Assembly (NCBI GenBank): GCA_047601145.1
Contig: JASGJW010000002.1
Location: 437,212 to 501,211, forward strand
Length of the DNA stretch: 64,000 bases
Origin: UBA7672 sp047601145
Lineage (GTDB): Bacteria > Pseudomonadota > Alphaproteobacteria > Caulobacterales > Hyphomonadaceae
Reading direction: 5' to 3'
A model generated the notes under the pieces. The model was given only the letters and a program-made list of their open reading frames with translations, was not told the DNA's origin and made no database searches. Positions 41,430 through 50,033 of the stretch are shown in pieces. Position 1 is the stretch's first letter. Every line of letters begins with the position of its first letter. The position numbers and the translations under genes were made by a program.

Positions 41430-44156
41430 CTAGTCAGCCTTGTCCCGCGACGTCCCAAGCCGCTCCAGCAGGTCCGGAACGTGCACCTGGTCTTCCTTGT
41501 AGTTACCCGTGAGGATGTACATCACAAGGTTGATGCCGAAGCGGTAGGCCATCTCCCGTGCGTTATCGCCGCCATCCATGGTGAGTAGCGGGCGGCCCGT
41601 GTTCTGGTCGATTGCCCACGCGCCTGCCCAATCCGATCCGCCGATGAAGAGGCCCGAGACCCCATCGCCCCGGCGCGTATCGCGGTCCGCTGCACCGCTC
41701 TCGATCCAGAGGCGGCCGTTGAGGCGGCCTGGGAACGACTTGATGAGATAATAGCTCTTGGTCAGCACGTGATTGGCAGGCGCTGGTTGAAGCGGCGGGG
41801 CGTCGATGCCGGCGAGGAGCTGTTGCAGGTTCTGCGAGACGTCGCGCCCCGGCGCCGCATCGCGCGTGTCGACCACGAAGGCGCCGCCCGCACGCAGGTA
41901 AGCGTTGACCTTCGCAACCGCCGCCGCCGAGAGCGGCCTCGCATCGCGCGGCACGGCGTAATAGATCATCGGATAGAGTTCGAGATGGTCGCGCGCCAGG
42001 TCGACGCCATGCGGCATGTCCGGCTCGACCGACGTGCGCTGGCCAAGCTGGTAGGAGAGGCCGAAGAGGCCCGCCCGGGTAATGTCGTCCAGCCGCTTGT
42101 CGCTGGTTTTCACATAGGCGAAGCGCAGCTTGGCCGCGGCTTCACGCGCCAGCTGGTCGGATGTCTGAGCCGACGCCGGCGGCGCATGCGTGATGGCTGC
42201 CGTTGCGAGCAAGAAGATGGCTAGCGCGCCCGCGGCGCTGCGGCCGAAGCGTGGCAGGCGTCCTGCGAAGCCGAGCGCGATGATCAGGTCGATCGCGACG
42301 ATGGCGAGCGCGAGCGCGATCATCCAGCCGCCGAGACCCGCGCGTTCGATGATCGCGGCCTGTTCGGTGACGGTCACTTCAAGCGGCCAGCTCTCGACCG
42401 CCAGCGGCGCCGGGGCGCCCGCGTTCAGCGCGCGTTCGCCGCCGGGGCCGACATAGAGGCCGGGCGGCGTGGTCGGGCCGGGGCGCGTGGTCAGCAGGGC
42501 GGAGGCTTCGATCGGGGTTGCCGAAGACTGCGGCGGCGTCAGCACGCCGAAACCATCCAGCACGCGCGAGGGCGTCAGCGCGCCTTGCGTCGCCGCTGCG
42601 TTGCCGCGTGTGCGCTCGCCGCCAGAGACGACCGAGCGACGCAGCATTTCGACGAAGGCGCCGGTGTAGGGCAGGTCGGACCAATCCGGATCGGCGGTCA
42701 CGTGGAAAAGCACGAGTTCGCCACGTCCCATGCGGCGCGCGGTGACAAGCGGTGTGCCGTCCTGCAACTCAGCCCAGGTCAGACTTTCAAGTTCAGCCGA
42801 CGGTTGGGCGAGCACCTGCTGGCGCACGGCCGTGTCGGTTGGCTTCGGCACGCCGAAGAAGGGCGAGCTCGACTTGAAGTCGGCGATGCGTTGCGGCGTT
42901 TCCCACGACAGCGACGAGCCCAGCGATCGCGAAGTGGGGCGCAGCGGCACCGGTGTCAGCGGATTGTCCTGCGCGGCGAGGCGGGGGCCGGCGAAGCGGA
43001 TTAGAACGCCACCCTTCTCGATCCACTCGGTGAGGCGCGCCTTGTCGGCCTCCTCGATCGTGCCGCGATCGCCCATGATGATGGCGTCGACTGGCGCATC
43101 CAGCAGGTCGGAGAGCTTCTTCTCGGTCAGTTGCGCGTAGGGCTGCAGCGCCTTGCGGACGTAATAATGCTCGGACAGCAGCGGCTGGGCTTCATCGCGC
43201 GTGTCTGCGAGGCCAACATGCGGGCGACGAGCCGTGTCGTCCCACAGCCAGACGCCCCCGGCGGAGGGCGAACCGCCGATGCGGAACCGCGCCACGCGGT
43301 TGAGGGCGGCTGCAGGAATGGCGAACAGCGCTTCAGCTGTCGTCGAGTTGCCGCTGAAGGCGATGCGCGTCGAGGCGATCGAGGCGCCTTCGGCTGTCTC
43401 CGCGATGATGTCAGCGGTCGCTCCGGGCAACGTATTGGCGCGGACGACTGCAACGCGTGCGCCCTCCGCGGAAGAGTCGGCTGAGGTGATGGCGAACGCG
43501 TTCTTCGGCCGCGTGACGCGCACGTCAGTCGGCGCCTTGGCCGCGAGCGCGCGCGCGAACGGGGCGGCGCTTTCATGGTCGAAGCCATCGCTGGCCCAGA
43601 TGATGCGACCGGGCTTGAGGCCGGTCTCATCCAGCTTTTTCAGCGCCGCAAGGCGATCCGGCAACCAGGCCACGGGGCGGTCATTGCTCAGCAGCTGTCG
43701 CGCGGTCTCTGCATCGAGCGCCTCGGACGGATCGCGTGTGACTTCGCGAGGCGCCGTGAACAACACATGTAACGGACCGCCATTCTGCGAAGTCTCATCC
43801 ACCGCGGCCGTCGCGGTGCGGACAATGTCGCGCCAGCGTTCGGCGCTGGTCCAGCCGTCGTCCACGACGATCAGTGTGCCGCCGCTCGTGTTCACCTGCG
43901 CATTGGGCGCCCAGGTTGGGCGGGCGAAGCCAAGTATGGCGAGGCCCAGAGCGATCATGCGCAGGAGCAGCAGCCACCACGGCGTGCGGGCTGGCGTCTC
44001 TTCGTCGGGCTTCAGATCGTCCAGCAGGGCGAGTGAGGGTAGGGCGAAGCGCTTGGGCTCCGGTGGGGTCGCGCGCAGCAGCAGCCACAGGATCGGAAGG
44101 GCGAGAAGCCCGACCAGCGCCCACGGCTGCAGGAAGAGGAACGGACCAACGCTCAC
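41430..44156 (-). CDS. BatA-type N-terminus plus DUF4159 membrane protein
   Basis: A 908-residue protein starting at a GTG that overlaps the DUF58 stop (GTGA). The N-terminus has two spans (FLFLQPWALVGLLALPILWLLLRA, WWLLLLRMIALGLAILGFA) typical of BatA proteins, then a VWA-like region. After another span near 680-720 comes a DUF4159 domain in the last 210 residues (LRFAYVKTSDKRLDDITRAGLFGLSYQL, then the VPRDARPLSAAAVAKVNAYLRAGGAFVVDTRD segment). It is the third gene of the MoxR operon. Opposite-strand frames over it are shadows. Confidence 0.87.
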   Translation of the reverse strand: MSVGPFLFLQPWALVGLLALPILWLLLRATPPEPKRFALPSLALLDDLKPDEETPARTPWWLLLLRMIALGLAILGFARPTWAPNAQVNTSGGTLIVVDDGWTSAERWRDIVRTATAAVDETSQNGGPLHVLFTAPREVTRDPSEALDAETARQLLSNDRPVAWLPDRLAALKKLDETGLKPGRIIWASDGFDHESAAPFARALAAKAPTDVRVTRPKNAFAITSADSSAEGARVAVVRANTLPGATADIIAETAEGASIASTRIAFSGNSTTAEALFAIPAAALNRVARFRIGGSPSAGGVWLWDDTARRPHVGLADTRDEAQPLLSEHYYVRKALQPYAQLTEKKLSDLLDAPVDAIIMGDRGTIEEADKARLTEWIEKGGVLIRFAGPRLAAQDNPLTPVPLRPTSRSLGSSLSWETPQRIADFKSSSPFFGVPKPTDTAVRQQVLAQPSAELESLTWAELQDGTPLVTARRMGRGELVLFHVTADPDWSDLPYTGAFVEMLRRSVVSGGERTRGNAAATQGALTPSRVLDGFGVLTPPQSSATPIEASALLTTRPGPTTPPGLYVGPGGERALNAGAPAPLAVESWPLEVTVTEQAAIIERAGLGGWMIALALAIVAIDLIIALGFAGRLPRFGRSAAGALAIFLLATAAITHAPPASAQTSDQLAREAAAKLRFAYVKTSDKRLDDITRAGLFGLSYQLGQRTSVEPDMPHGVDLARDHLELYPMIYYAVPRDARPLSAAAVAKVNAYLRAGGAFVVDTRDAAPGRDVSQNLQQLLAGIDAPPLQPAPANHVLTKSYYLIKSFPGRLNGRLWIESGAADRDTRRGDGVSGLFIGGSDWAGAWAIDQNTGRPLLTMDGGDNAREMAYRFGINLVMYILTGNYKEDQVHVPDLLERLGTSRDKAD

Positions 44157-45029
44157 GCCGCAGCTCCGCTCACGGTAAAGCCATAGGCCAGCTGGCCGAG
44201 CGGCGTGCGGGGTTCCTCGCTTGTGACGTGGGACAGGAACCGCCAGCCTAGCTCGGCGGCGAGATCGGTCATGTCTTTCCGGCGCTGCGTGAACTTGTCG
44301 AGATAGCCGTCGCGGATCGAACTCGGCGCGGCCGATGAGACGCTCACGATCCTGTCCCGGCCGGAAGAAGCGCACGCGGCCGTTGAACGGATAGGTCTCC
44401 TCGATCGGATCGCAGACCTGGAACAGCACGCCATCACGGCACTTCGCGGCGACCGGCGTCAGCGCCGTGCGCCAGTCCTCGAGCGAGGAATAGAAGTCGG
44501 AGCAGATGACGATTGCCGCCGTGTCCCGCGGCGCGCGCGGGAAGGGCATGTCTGGCTTGAAGTTGCGGATGTCCTCGCCGACGCGCGAGGATGCGCGCGC
44601 GCCGGACACTGCGCCACGACTGCCGCCGAGAACGCCGCAGCGTTCGCCTGAACGTGAGAGCGCGCCAGCCAGCGCCATGCAGAGCAGCAACGCGCGATCC
44701 GCCTTGAGCGGAACGGATTCCGCGCTCGACCAGTGGAAGCCGGGGCTCGTGTCGGTCCAGAACAGGAATGTGCGCGCTGTCTCGAGTTCTGTTTCGCGGA
44801 CGAAGAGATGCTCTTCGCGCGCGGACCTGCGCCAGTCGACGCGCTCGGCGCTGTCTTCGGCGGTGTGGCGGCGATACTGCCAGAAGTTCTCGCCCGTGCC
44901 GGCGCGGCGACGGCCGGCCGAACCCATGTGAGCCGCGCTGGCCGCGCGGGCGCGCGTGGTCAACGTGCCGAGATCGCCGGCGAGCGCTGCGGCTTCGGCT
45001 TTCAACTGACTGAGGGGCGCCTGTGGCAC
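44153..45029 (-). pseudogene. DUF58 protein, frame broken by one extra base
   Basis: The gene starts at a GTG after an AAGGA site. It has the DUF58 signature (YRRHTAEDSAERVDWRRSAREEHLFVRETELETARTFLFWTDTSPGF). Near residue 235 the frame is lost: LIGRAE continues in the frame of SIRDGYLDKFTQRRKDMTDL. Deleting one base at 44320-44321 restores 291 residues, normal for the family, and a stop that overlaps the next start (GTGA). As it stands the sequence reads on into the next gene as a false 1199-residue fusion. DUF58 proteins partner MoxR ATPases. The extra base may be an error. Confidence 0.85.
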
Positions 45030-45053
45030 GTCTTGGTCCTTGGGAGGGCGTCC

Positions 45054-46067
45054 TTAGGCTTTCGCCGCAGCGAGTTCCTGGATCAGCGTCGACAGGCTTC
45101 CACCCTGTCCTGTGGGATCATAGGCCAGCGCCATGCGGTGACCGAGCGCGGGCTCGGCCAGCGCCTCGACATCGTCGAGCGAGGGCGCGAAGCGGCCACG
45201 CAGAAGCGCGCGTGACCGCGCCGCAAGCATCAGCGCCTGGCCAGCCCTCGGGCTGGGACCCCAGTCCACGCGCTTCTTTACCTGCGGATGATTAGTCTGT
45301 TCCGGTCGGGCCGAGCGGACCAGCGTCAGGATTTTCTCGACGACCTTTTCCGGGACCGTCATGCGGCGCACGAGCGTCTGGATCGCGATCAACCGTTCAG
45401 CGTCGAGCACCGGATGAACCGTTTGCTCCGTCATGCCGGTCGTGTCGGTGAGGATCTTCCGTTCCGTCTCCGCATCCGGATAGTTCACGTCGACCTTGAG
45501 CAGGAAGCGGTCGAGCTGTGCTTCGGGCAGCGGGTAGGTGCCTTCCTGTTCGATCGGGTTCTGTGTGGCGAGTACGTGGAAAGGTTTCGGCAGGTCGTAA
45601 CTCGCACCGGCCACCGTCACATGCCGCTCCTGCATCGCCTGCAGAAGCGCGGACTGCGTGCGCGGCGAGGCGCGGTTGATCTCGTCTGCCATCAGGAGGG
45701 AGGTGAAGATCGGGCCCTTCACGAAGCGGAACGAGCGGCCCGAGGCGCTTTCATCCAGGATCTCTGAGCCAAGAATGTCGGACGGCATCAGGTCCGGCGT
45801 GAACTGCACGCGGCCCCAGTCCAGGCCGAGCGCCCGTGCCGTCGTCTCGACCAGCTTGGTCTTGGCAAGGCCGGGCGCGCCGATCAGGAGGGCATGGCCG
45901 CCGGCGAGGATGGTCGCGAGGACCAACTCCACGACGCGTTCCTGGCCAAACACGACCTTGGCGATCTCGGCCCTGACTTTCGCCAGCTGCGCAACGGCGG
46001 CGTCGGCTTCCTTCACGATGTCCGCGGAGGGGGCGTTGGCGATACCGGCTTCACTCATCTCGGCCAT
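45054..46067 (-). CDS. MoxR family AAA+ ATPase
   Basis: A 337-residue AAA+ ATPase of the MoxR group. Walker A is GAPGLAKT near residue 85, Walker B is LLMADEINRASPRTQSALLQAMQE, and the sensor and Arg-finger regions follow (HVLATQNPIEQEGTYPLPEAQLDRFLLKV). MoxR ATPases act as chaperones that assemble or activate partner complexes with the DUF58 and VWA proteins of the same operon. It is the first gene of four on this strand. Its start is only 32 bases from that of the divergent DUF1285 gene. Confidence 0.93.
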   Translation of the reverse strand: MAEMSEAGIANAPSADIVKEADAAVAQLAKVRAEIAKVVFGQERVVELVLATILAGGHALLIGAPGLAKTKLVETTARALGLDWGRVQFTPDLMPSDILGSEILDESASGRSFRFVKGPIFTSLLMADEINRASPRTQSALLQAMQERHVTVAGASYDLPKPFHVLATQNPIEQEGTYPLPEAQLDRFLLKVDVNYPDAETERKILTDTTGMTEQTVHPVLDAERLIAIQTLVRRMTVPEKVVEKILTLVRSARPEQTNHPQVKKRVDWGPSPRAGQALMLAARSRALLRGRFAPSLDDVEALAEPALGHRMALAYDPTGQGGSLSTLIQELAAAKA

Positions 46068-46099
46068 TTACCTATGTCTGGGGCAGCAGAAGGCCGCCC

Positions 46100-46702
46100 A
46101 TGTCGAACGCGAAAGACCCGAAAGCCCATAACCCTGAAGCGATGGCGCTCGCGAACCTGATCGCCACCTTGCAGTCGGAAGCGGGTTTGGAAAAGCCCCG
46201 TTCCCTTCCTCCCGTGCATTTGTGGAACCCGGCCAACTGCGGCGACATCGGCCTGGAGATCCGGAGGGATGGATCCTGGTGGCAGAACGGGGTGCGGTTC
46301 AGCAGGGACAAGCTTGTCCGCCTGTTTTCAACGATACTCAGGAGGGATTCCGACGGCTACTATCTGGTGACCCCTCACGAAAAAGTGGTGGTGAAGGTCG
46401 AAGACGCCCCATTCATGGGGGTTCGGGCGGACCGGCATGAATCGGATGGCCATCAGGTGATACTGGTCACGACCAATGTAGGCGATGTCGTGGCGGTAGA
46501 TGCCGACCACCCGTTGCGCGTGGTTACCGATCCCCAAACAGGCGAGCCATCGAGCTATGTCCTGGTCCGCGGCGGGCTGGAAGCGAGGCTGGCGCGGCCG
46601 CCCTATTACGAACTTGTTGGCTGGGCTCAGCCGGATCGGGGCGCCCCGACAATGAGTGTGATGTCGTCCGGCGTCCGTTTTCCGATCGGCGAGGCGGCGT
46701 AG
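46100..46702 (+). CDS. DUF1285 family protein
   Basis: A 200-residue protein that matches the DUF1285 pattern: NPANCGDIGLEIRRDGSWWQNGVRFSRDKLVRLFSTILRRDSDGYYLVTPHEKVVVKVEDAPF is the family's core. Function is unknown. There is no signal peptide. It opens a tight four-gene set with a Nudix gene, a DUF6111 gene and cca, an order I associate with alphaproteobacteria. Confidence 0.85.
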   Translation: MSNAKDPKAHNPEAMALANLIATLQSEAGLEKPRSLPPVHLWNPANCGDIGLEIRRDGSWWQNGVRFSRDKLVRLFSTILRRDSDGYYLVTPHEKVVVKVEDAPFMGVRADRHESDGHQVILVTTNVGDVVAVDADHPLRVVTDPQTGEPSSYVLVRGGLEARLARPPYYELVGWAQPDRGAPTMSVMSSGVRFPIGEAA

Positions 46703-46705
46703 CGG

Positions 46706-47335
46706 ATGCCGTTTACCACAAAAGCGGATTTCGAGGCGCGCGCCTCCGCCAGGCTGGCGCCGATCGATGCGGCATTCGAGGAGCCGTTGCGGACCGACTA
46801 TGACCTCAATCCGGATTGGCCCGCGCCGGCAAAGCCCAGCTACCGGAAGGCGGCGGTGCTCGTCGGTCTCATGGATCGCGGCGAAGATTATGCCGTTCTG
46901 CTGACCCTTCGTCCGGACACCATGCCCAGCCATGCGGGACAGGTCGCTTTTCCGGGCGGGCGGATCGAGACAGGCGAAACCGCAGTCGAGGCAGCGCTGC
47001 GCGAGGCGCAGGAAGAAGTCGGCATCGACCCGGCGACCGTCCGCATGCTGGGACAGGGCGACACGTATCTGACCGGCAGCGGATTCGCGATTTCGCCCTT
47101 CGTCGGCATCCTGCCGGCCGATTTCCAGCCGGTTCCGCATCCGCGCGAAGTGGCCGATGTTTTCGAGACGCCGCTCAGCTTCCTCATGAATGTCGCCAAT
47201 CACGAGCGTCACGAACGTGAATTCAGGGGGGCCTTGCGGACCTACTACGCCATGCCCCACAACGGTCGTTATATCTGGGGCGCCACGGCCGGGATGATCA
47301 AATCCCTTTATGACAGGCTTTATGGCGCCGGCTGA
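46706..47335 (+). CDS. CoA pyrophosphatase-like Nudix hydrolase
   Basis: A 209-residue Nudix protein of the CoA pyrophosphatase type. The UPF0035 motif LLTLRPDTMPSHAGQVAFPGGR precedes the Nudix box GGRIETGETAVEAALREAQEEVGI, the order found in enzymes that split coenzyme A or its derivatives to 4'-phosphopantetheine and 3',5'-ADP. It follows the DUF1285 gene after three bases and precedes DUF6111 by nine. Confidence 0.88.
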   Translation: MPFTTKADFEARASARLAPIDAAFEEPLRTDYDLNPDWPAPAKPSYRKAAVLVGLMDRGEDYAVLLTLRPDTMPSHAGQVAFPGGRIETGETAVEAALREAQEEVGIDPATVRMLGQGDTYLTGSGFAISPFVGILPADFQPVPHPREVADVFETPLSFLMNVANHERHEREFRGALRTYYAMPHNGRYIWGATAGMIKSLYDRLYGAG

Positions 47336-47344
47336 CGGTGAGAG

Positions 47345-47686
47345 ATGGCGACCCGCTTACTTGTTGAACTGCTACTGTTCCTGACGCCGTTCGCGGTGTT
47401 TCTGATCTATCGCGCCGCTTCGCGCGATCTGAAGATCAGGGATCGCTGGCCGTTGACGCGTCTGGTGATCATCGGCGCGGTCATCGCTGCGGCCGCACTG
47501 ATCATCACGCCGCTGCTTGAGCCGCAGGAATCCGACAAGTGCTTCGACTCCGTCCGCTATGTGGACGGCAAGGTGGTCGAGCCGAAGGAAATCCCCTGTG
47601 AGCAGCAGAAACTTCCCGGCAGCGACGCCACACCGGCGCCAGCATCCCCGGCGCCGATCGCTCCGCGCGATACAGGCGGCGGCTGA
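47345..47686 (+). CDS. DUF6111 family membrane protein
   Basis: A 113-residue protein with two spans (LLVELLLFLTPFAVFLIYRAA and LVIIGAVIAAAALIITPLL) and a C-terminal soluble region containing CFDSVRYVDGKVVEP and a Pro/Ala-rich tail. The layout fits a small alphaproteobacterial family of unknown function (DUF6111). Its stop overlaps the cca start by one base (TGATG), so it is coupled to tRNA maturation genes at the level of translation only. Confidence 0.8.
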   Translation: MATRLLVELLLFLTPFAVFLIYRAASRDLKIRDRWPLTRLVIIGAVIAAAALIITPLLEPQESDKCFDSVRYVDGKVVEPKEIPCEQQKLPGSDATPAPASPAPIAPRDTGGG

Positions 47687-48897
47687 TGCGCCGGCTGGAC
47701 CCCCAGCCCTGGATGACATCCAAATCCGCGCTGCGCGTGATGGCCGCCCTCGACGCCATCCGCCCCGGCTGCGCGCGGTTCGTTGGCGGCTGCGTGCGCA
47801 ACGCACTACTCGGTGAGCCGGTGGCTGACATCGACATTGCAACGCAGCTCGTGCCCGAGCTTGTGCAGAAAGCCATGATCGCAGCCAACATCGCGGTGCA
47901 TCCGACCGGCATCGAGCATGGCACGCTGACTGTCGTTGCGGATCATCAGCCCTTCGAAGTCACCAGCCTGCGGCAGGACGTTGAAACCGATGGCCGTCGC
48001 GCCACCGTCGCCTTCACCGATGACTGGTCGCTCGATGCCCAGCGCCGGGATTTCCGGATAAATGCGCTCTACGCTTCCGCGAGCGGGGAAATCTTCGATC
48101 CCACCGGCGGCGGTCTCGATGACGTCGCTGCCCGGCGCATCGTCTTCGTCGGAGATCCGGAGACGCGGATCCGCGAGGACTACCTGCGCATCCTGCGCTT
48201 CTTTCGCTTCCAGGCCTGGTATGGCCGGGGGCTGCCAGATGCTGATGGCCTTGCAGCCTGCGCGAAGCTGCGCGGGGGTCTCGTCGATATCTCTGCAGAG
48301 CGTATCTGGACGGAGACATACAAGCTGATGGGCGCACCGCAACCGCTCGCCGCGCTCGAGTCGATGGAAGAAACCGGGGTGCTGGAGCGACTGTTTCCGG
48401 AAGTGAAGGGGCTCGATCTGCTCGGCAAGCTGGTTGGGCTGGAACTGCGCGAAGGCCTCGCGCCTGATCCGATGGTGCGCTTTCTCGCCCTATTCTGGAA
48501 GGAAGCGGAGGCCGTCCATGTCGTCGCGAACCGGTTGAAGATGTCGAACGATGAGCGGCATCGGCTCAACTGGGCCGTGCAGGACGAAACGCCGCTCTGG
48601 GGCGGCGTCACGCAGCAGGAAATCCGCGCAGCGCTCTTTCGTGCTGGCGATCAGGTGATCCGCGATCGGATCATTCTCGAATGGGCGAGCGATGGTTCGC
48701 CTGACTGGCTCGACGTCCATGCGATCGCGCAGGCGTGGCGCCGGCCCGTCATGCCGGTCAATGGCGCTGATCTGCTGGCGCTGGGTCTGGCCGAAGGGCC
48801 AGCCATCGGTGAAGCGCTGCGCCGCATTGAAGAAGCGTGGATCGAGTCCGACTTCACGCTCGCGCGTGATGCGCTGCTGGCGATAATGAAGAGCTAG
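47686..48897 (+). CDS. CCA tRNA nucleotidyltransferase / poly(A) polymerase family
   Basis: A 403-residue class II nucleotidyltransferase. The catalytic motif is FVGGCVRNALLGEPVADIDIAT, with the DxD carboxylates; RRDFRINAL and REDYLRILRFFRF are the ribose and RNA-contact motifs. These enzymes add or repair CCA at tRNA 3' ends; whether this copy is CCA-adding or a poly(A) polymerase cannot be told by eye. Its 3' end overlaps tspO by four bases. Confidence 0.9.
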   Translation: MRRLDPQPWMTSKSALRVMAALDAIRPGCARFVGGCVRNALLGEPVADIDIATQLVPELVQKAMIAANIAVHPTGIEHGTLTVVADHQPFEVTSLRQDVETDGRRATVAFTDDWSLDAQRRDFRINALYASASGEIFDPTGGGLDDVAARRIVFVGDPETRIREDYLRILRFFRFQAWYGRGLPDADGLAACAKLRGGLVDISAERIWTETYKLMGAPQPLAALESMEETGVLERLFPEVKGLDLLGKLVGLELREGLAPDPMVRFLALFWKEAEAVHVVANRLKMSNDERHRLNWAVQDETPLWGGVTQQEIRAALFRAGDQVIRDRIILEWASDGSPDWLDVHAIAQAWRRPVMPVNGADLLALGLAEGPAIGEALRRIEEAWIESDFTLARDALLAIMKS

Positions 48898-49412
48898 TTT
48901 GCGACGACCACCCAGGTGTTGAGATAAGCCGCAAAGGTCAGCCAGGCGAGATAGGGATATTGCAGCATGGCGGCGACCGGGCTGTGCCGGTGGAATTCCC
49001 GCGTCATCATGAAGGCCAGCACCCAGAGCGCGGCAATGTCTATCAACGCGGCTGCGGCGAGGTGATAGCGGAAGAAGAGATAGCTCCAACCAAGATTTGC
49101 GACGAGCTGGAGGAAATAGAGACCAAGCGCGCTGTCAGCCCGCTTCCAGCCTCCGCCAGACAGCCAGACGCGGCAGGCGCCGATCGCCATGAGCGTGTAA
49201 AGTGTCGGCCAGACGATCCCGAACACGAAGCCGGGCGGCGTGCCCGGAGCCTTGTTGAGAGCCGCATACCAGGGATCGGCGTCTCCGGCTGACGCCAGCG
49301 CGCCGAGGGCGGCCACCAGCGCTGTGGCGACGAAGATCGCTATGAAGGCGAGAATCGTTGCCTCGACCGGTCTTTCAACCGGTTCTGCCTGGACCTGAGC
49401 CGGATGCGACAT
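48894..49412 (-). CDS. tspO: TspO/MBR family protein
   Basis: A 172-residue protein with five spans. Signature segments are WYAALNKAPGTPPGFVFGIVWPTLYTLMAIGACRVW and LGLYFLQLVANLGWSYLFFRYH, with the porphyrin/cholesterol-site aromatic residues of TspO. In Rhodobacter TspO is an oxygen-linked regulator that exports or degrades tetrapyrroles. The close presence of hemF in the same region may be functionally related, which is inference. It has about 15 extra N-terminal residues before the first span. Confidence 0.92.
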   Translation of the reverse strand: MSHPAQVQAEPVERPVEATILAFIAIFVATALVAALGALASAGDADPWYAALNKAPGTPPGFVFGIVWPTLYTLMAIGACRVWLSGGGWKRADSALGLYFLQLVANLGWSYLFFRYHLAAAALIDIAALWVLAFMMTREFHRHSPVAAMLQYPYLAWLTFAAYLNTWVVVAN

Positions 49413-49500
49413 GGGTTTCTACGCAACCACTTCCGGGTGTGAACGAGATTCAGGTAGGCCCGAAAAACCGCGCGTCCACAGCGGCGCCCGAGTTCCACCC

Positions 49501-49520
49501 GGGCTTTAATTGAAAAGCCC
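49501..49520. repeat. short hairpin upstream of tadE
   Basis: GGGCTTT-AATTGA-AAAGCCC is a perfect seven-base stem between the divergent tspO and tadE genes. No T run follows on either strand, so a regulatory role is more likely than termination. Low certainty. Confidence 0.3.
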
Positions 49521-49607
49521 CATTTCATAAGGCGTTAAGCAGACAAGTGCTACAAGCAATGAATAGCCGGCACCCCATGTCCGGCGCAACCAGTGGACAG
49601 GTTGGTG

Positions 49608-50033
49608 ATGTTGCGTGGGATTATCCAAGACCGGCGCGGCGCGTCGGCCGTCGAATTCGCACTCATTGCGCCGTTCCTGCTTCTGCTCGTTGCGGCGATC
49701 ATGGCCTACGGCTCGATCTTCGCGACGTCGCTGAGCCTTCAGCAGGTCGCCGCCGAAGCGGCGCGGGCCACAATAGCAGGGCTCAATGACGGCGAACGCA
49801 AGACCCTGGCGCAGGCAAAGCTCAACGCGATCGCCAGCGAATATCCGCTGCTGGATCCCAGCAAGGTGTCGTTCCAGTTCGACGCGGGTTCGGGCTCTGA
49901 ACTGAGCCGCGTGACGCTGCTTTACGATATGACGAACCATCCGGCGTACGCGCTGGACAAGCTCCTGCCGCTGCCAGCCTCGCCGATCAGCTACAGCATC
50001 ATCATCACCGACGGCAGTGGGGCGTCGTCGTGA
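49608..50033 (+). CDS. TadE-like pilus assembly protein
   Basis: A 141-residue pseudopilin of the TadE type. The processing-site region RRGASAVEFALIAPFLLLLVAAIMAYG contains the conserved Glu after the hydrophobic start, as needed by prepilin peptidase. TadE-like minor pilins work in Flp/Tad pilus export. No other tad genes (cpaA-F) are in the window. The ATG at 49608 is preferred to an upstream GTG. It is coupled to the tadG-like gene (TGATG). Confidence 0.85.
   Translation: MLRGIIQDRRGASAVEFALIAPFLLLLVAAIMAYGSIFATSLSLQQVAAEAARATIAGLNDGERKTLAQAKLNAIASEYPLLDPSKVSFQFDAGSGSELSRVTLLYDMTNHPAYALDKLLPLPASPISYSIIITDGSGASS

Noticed and set aside
43201..44178. A 325-codon open frame opposite the DUF4159 gene
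   Set aside because: Ser/Arg-rich with no motif; the DUF4159 protein reads cleanly on the other strand.
41430..45029. A natural 1199-residue DUF58-DUF4159 fusion
   Set aside because: The middle 60 residues of the apparent fusion are arginine-rich nonsense, while a one-base change gives the correct DUF58 end and a GTGA overlap with the next start.
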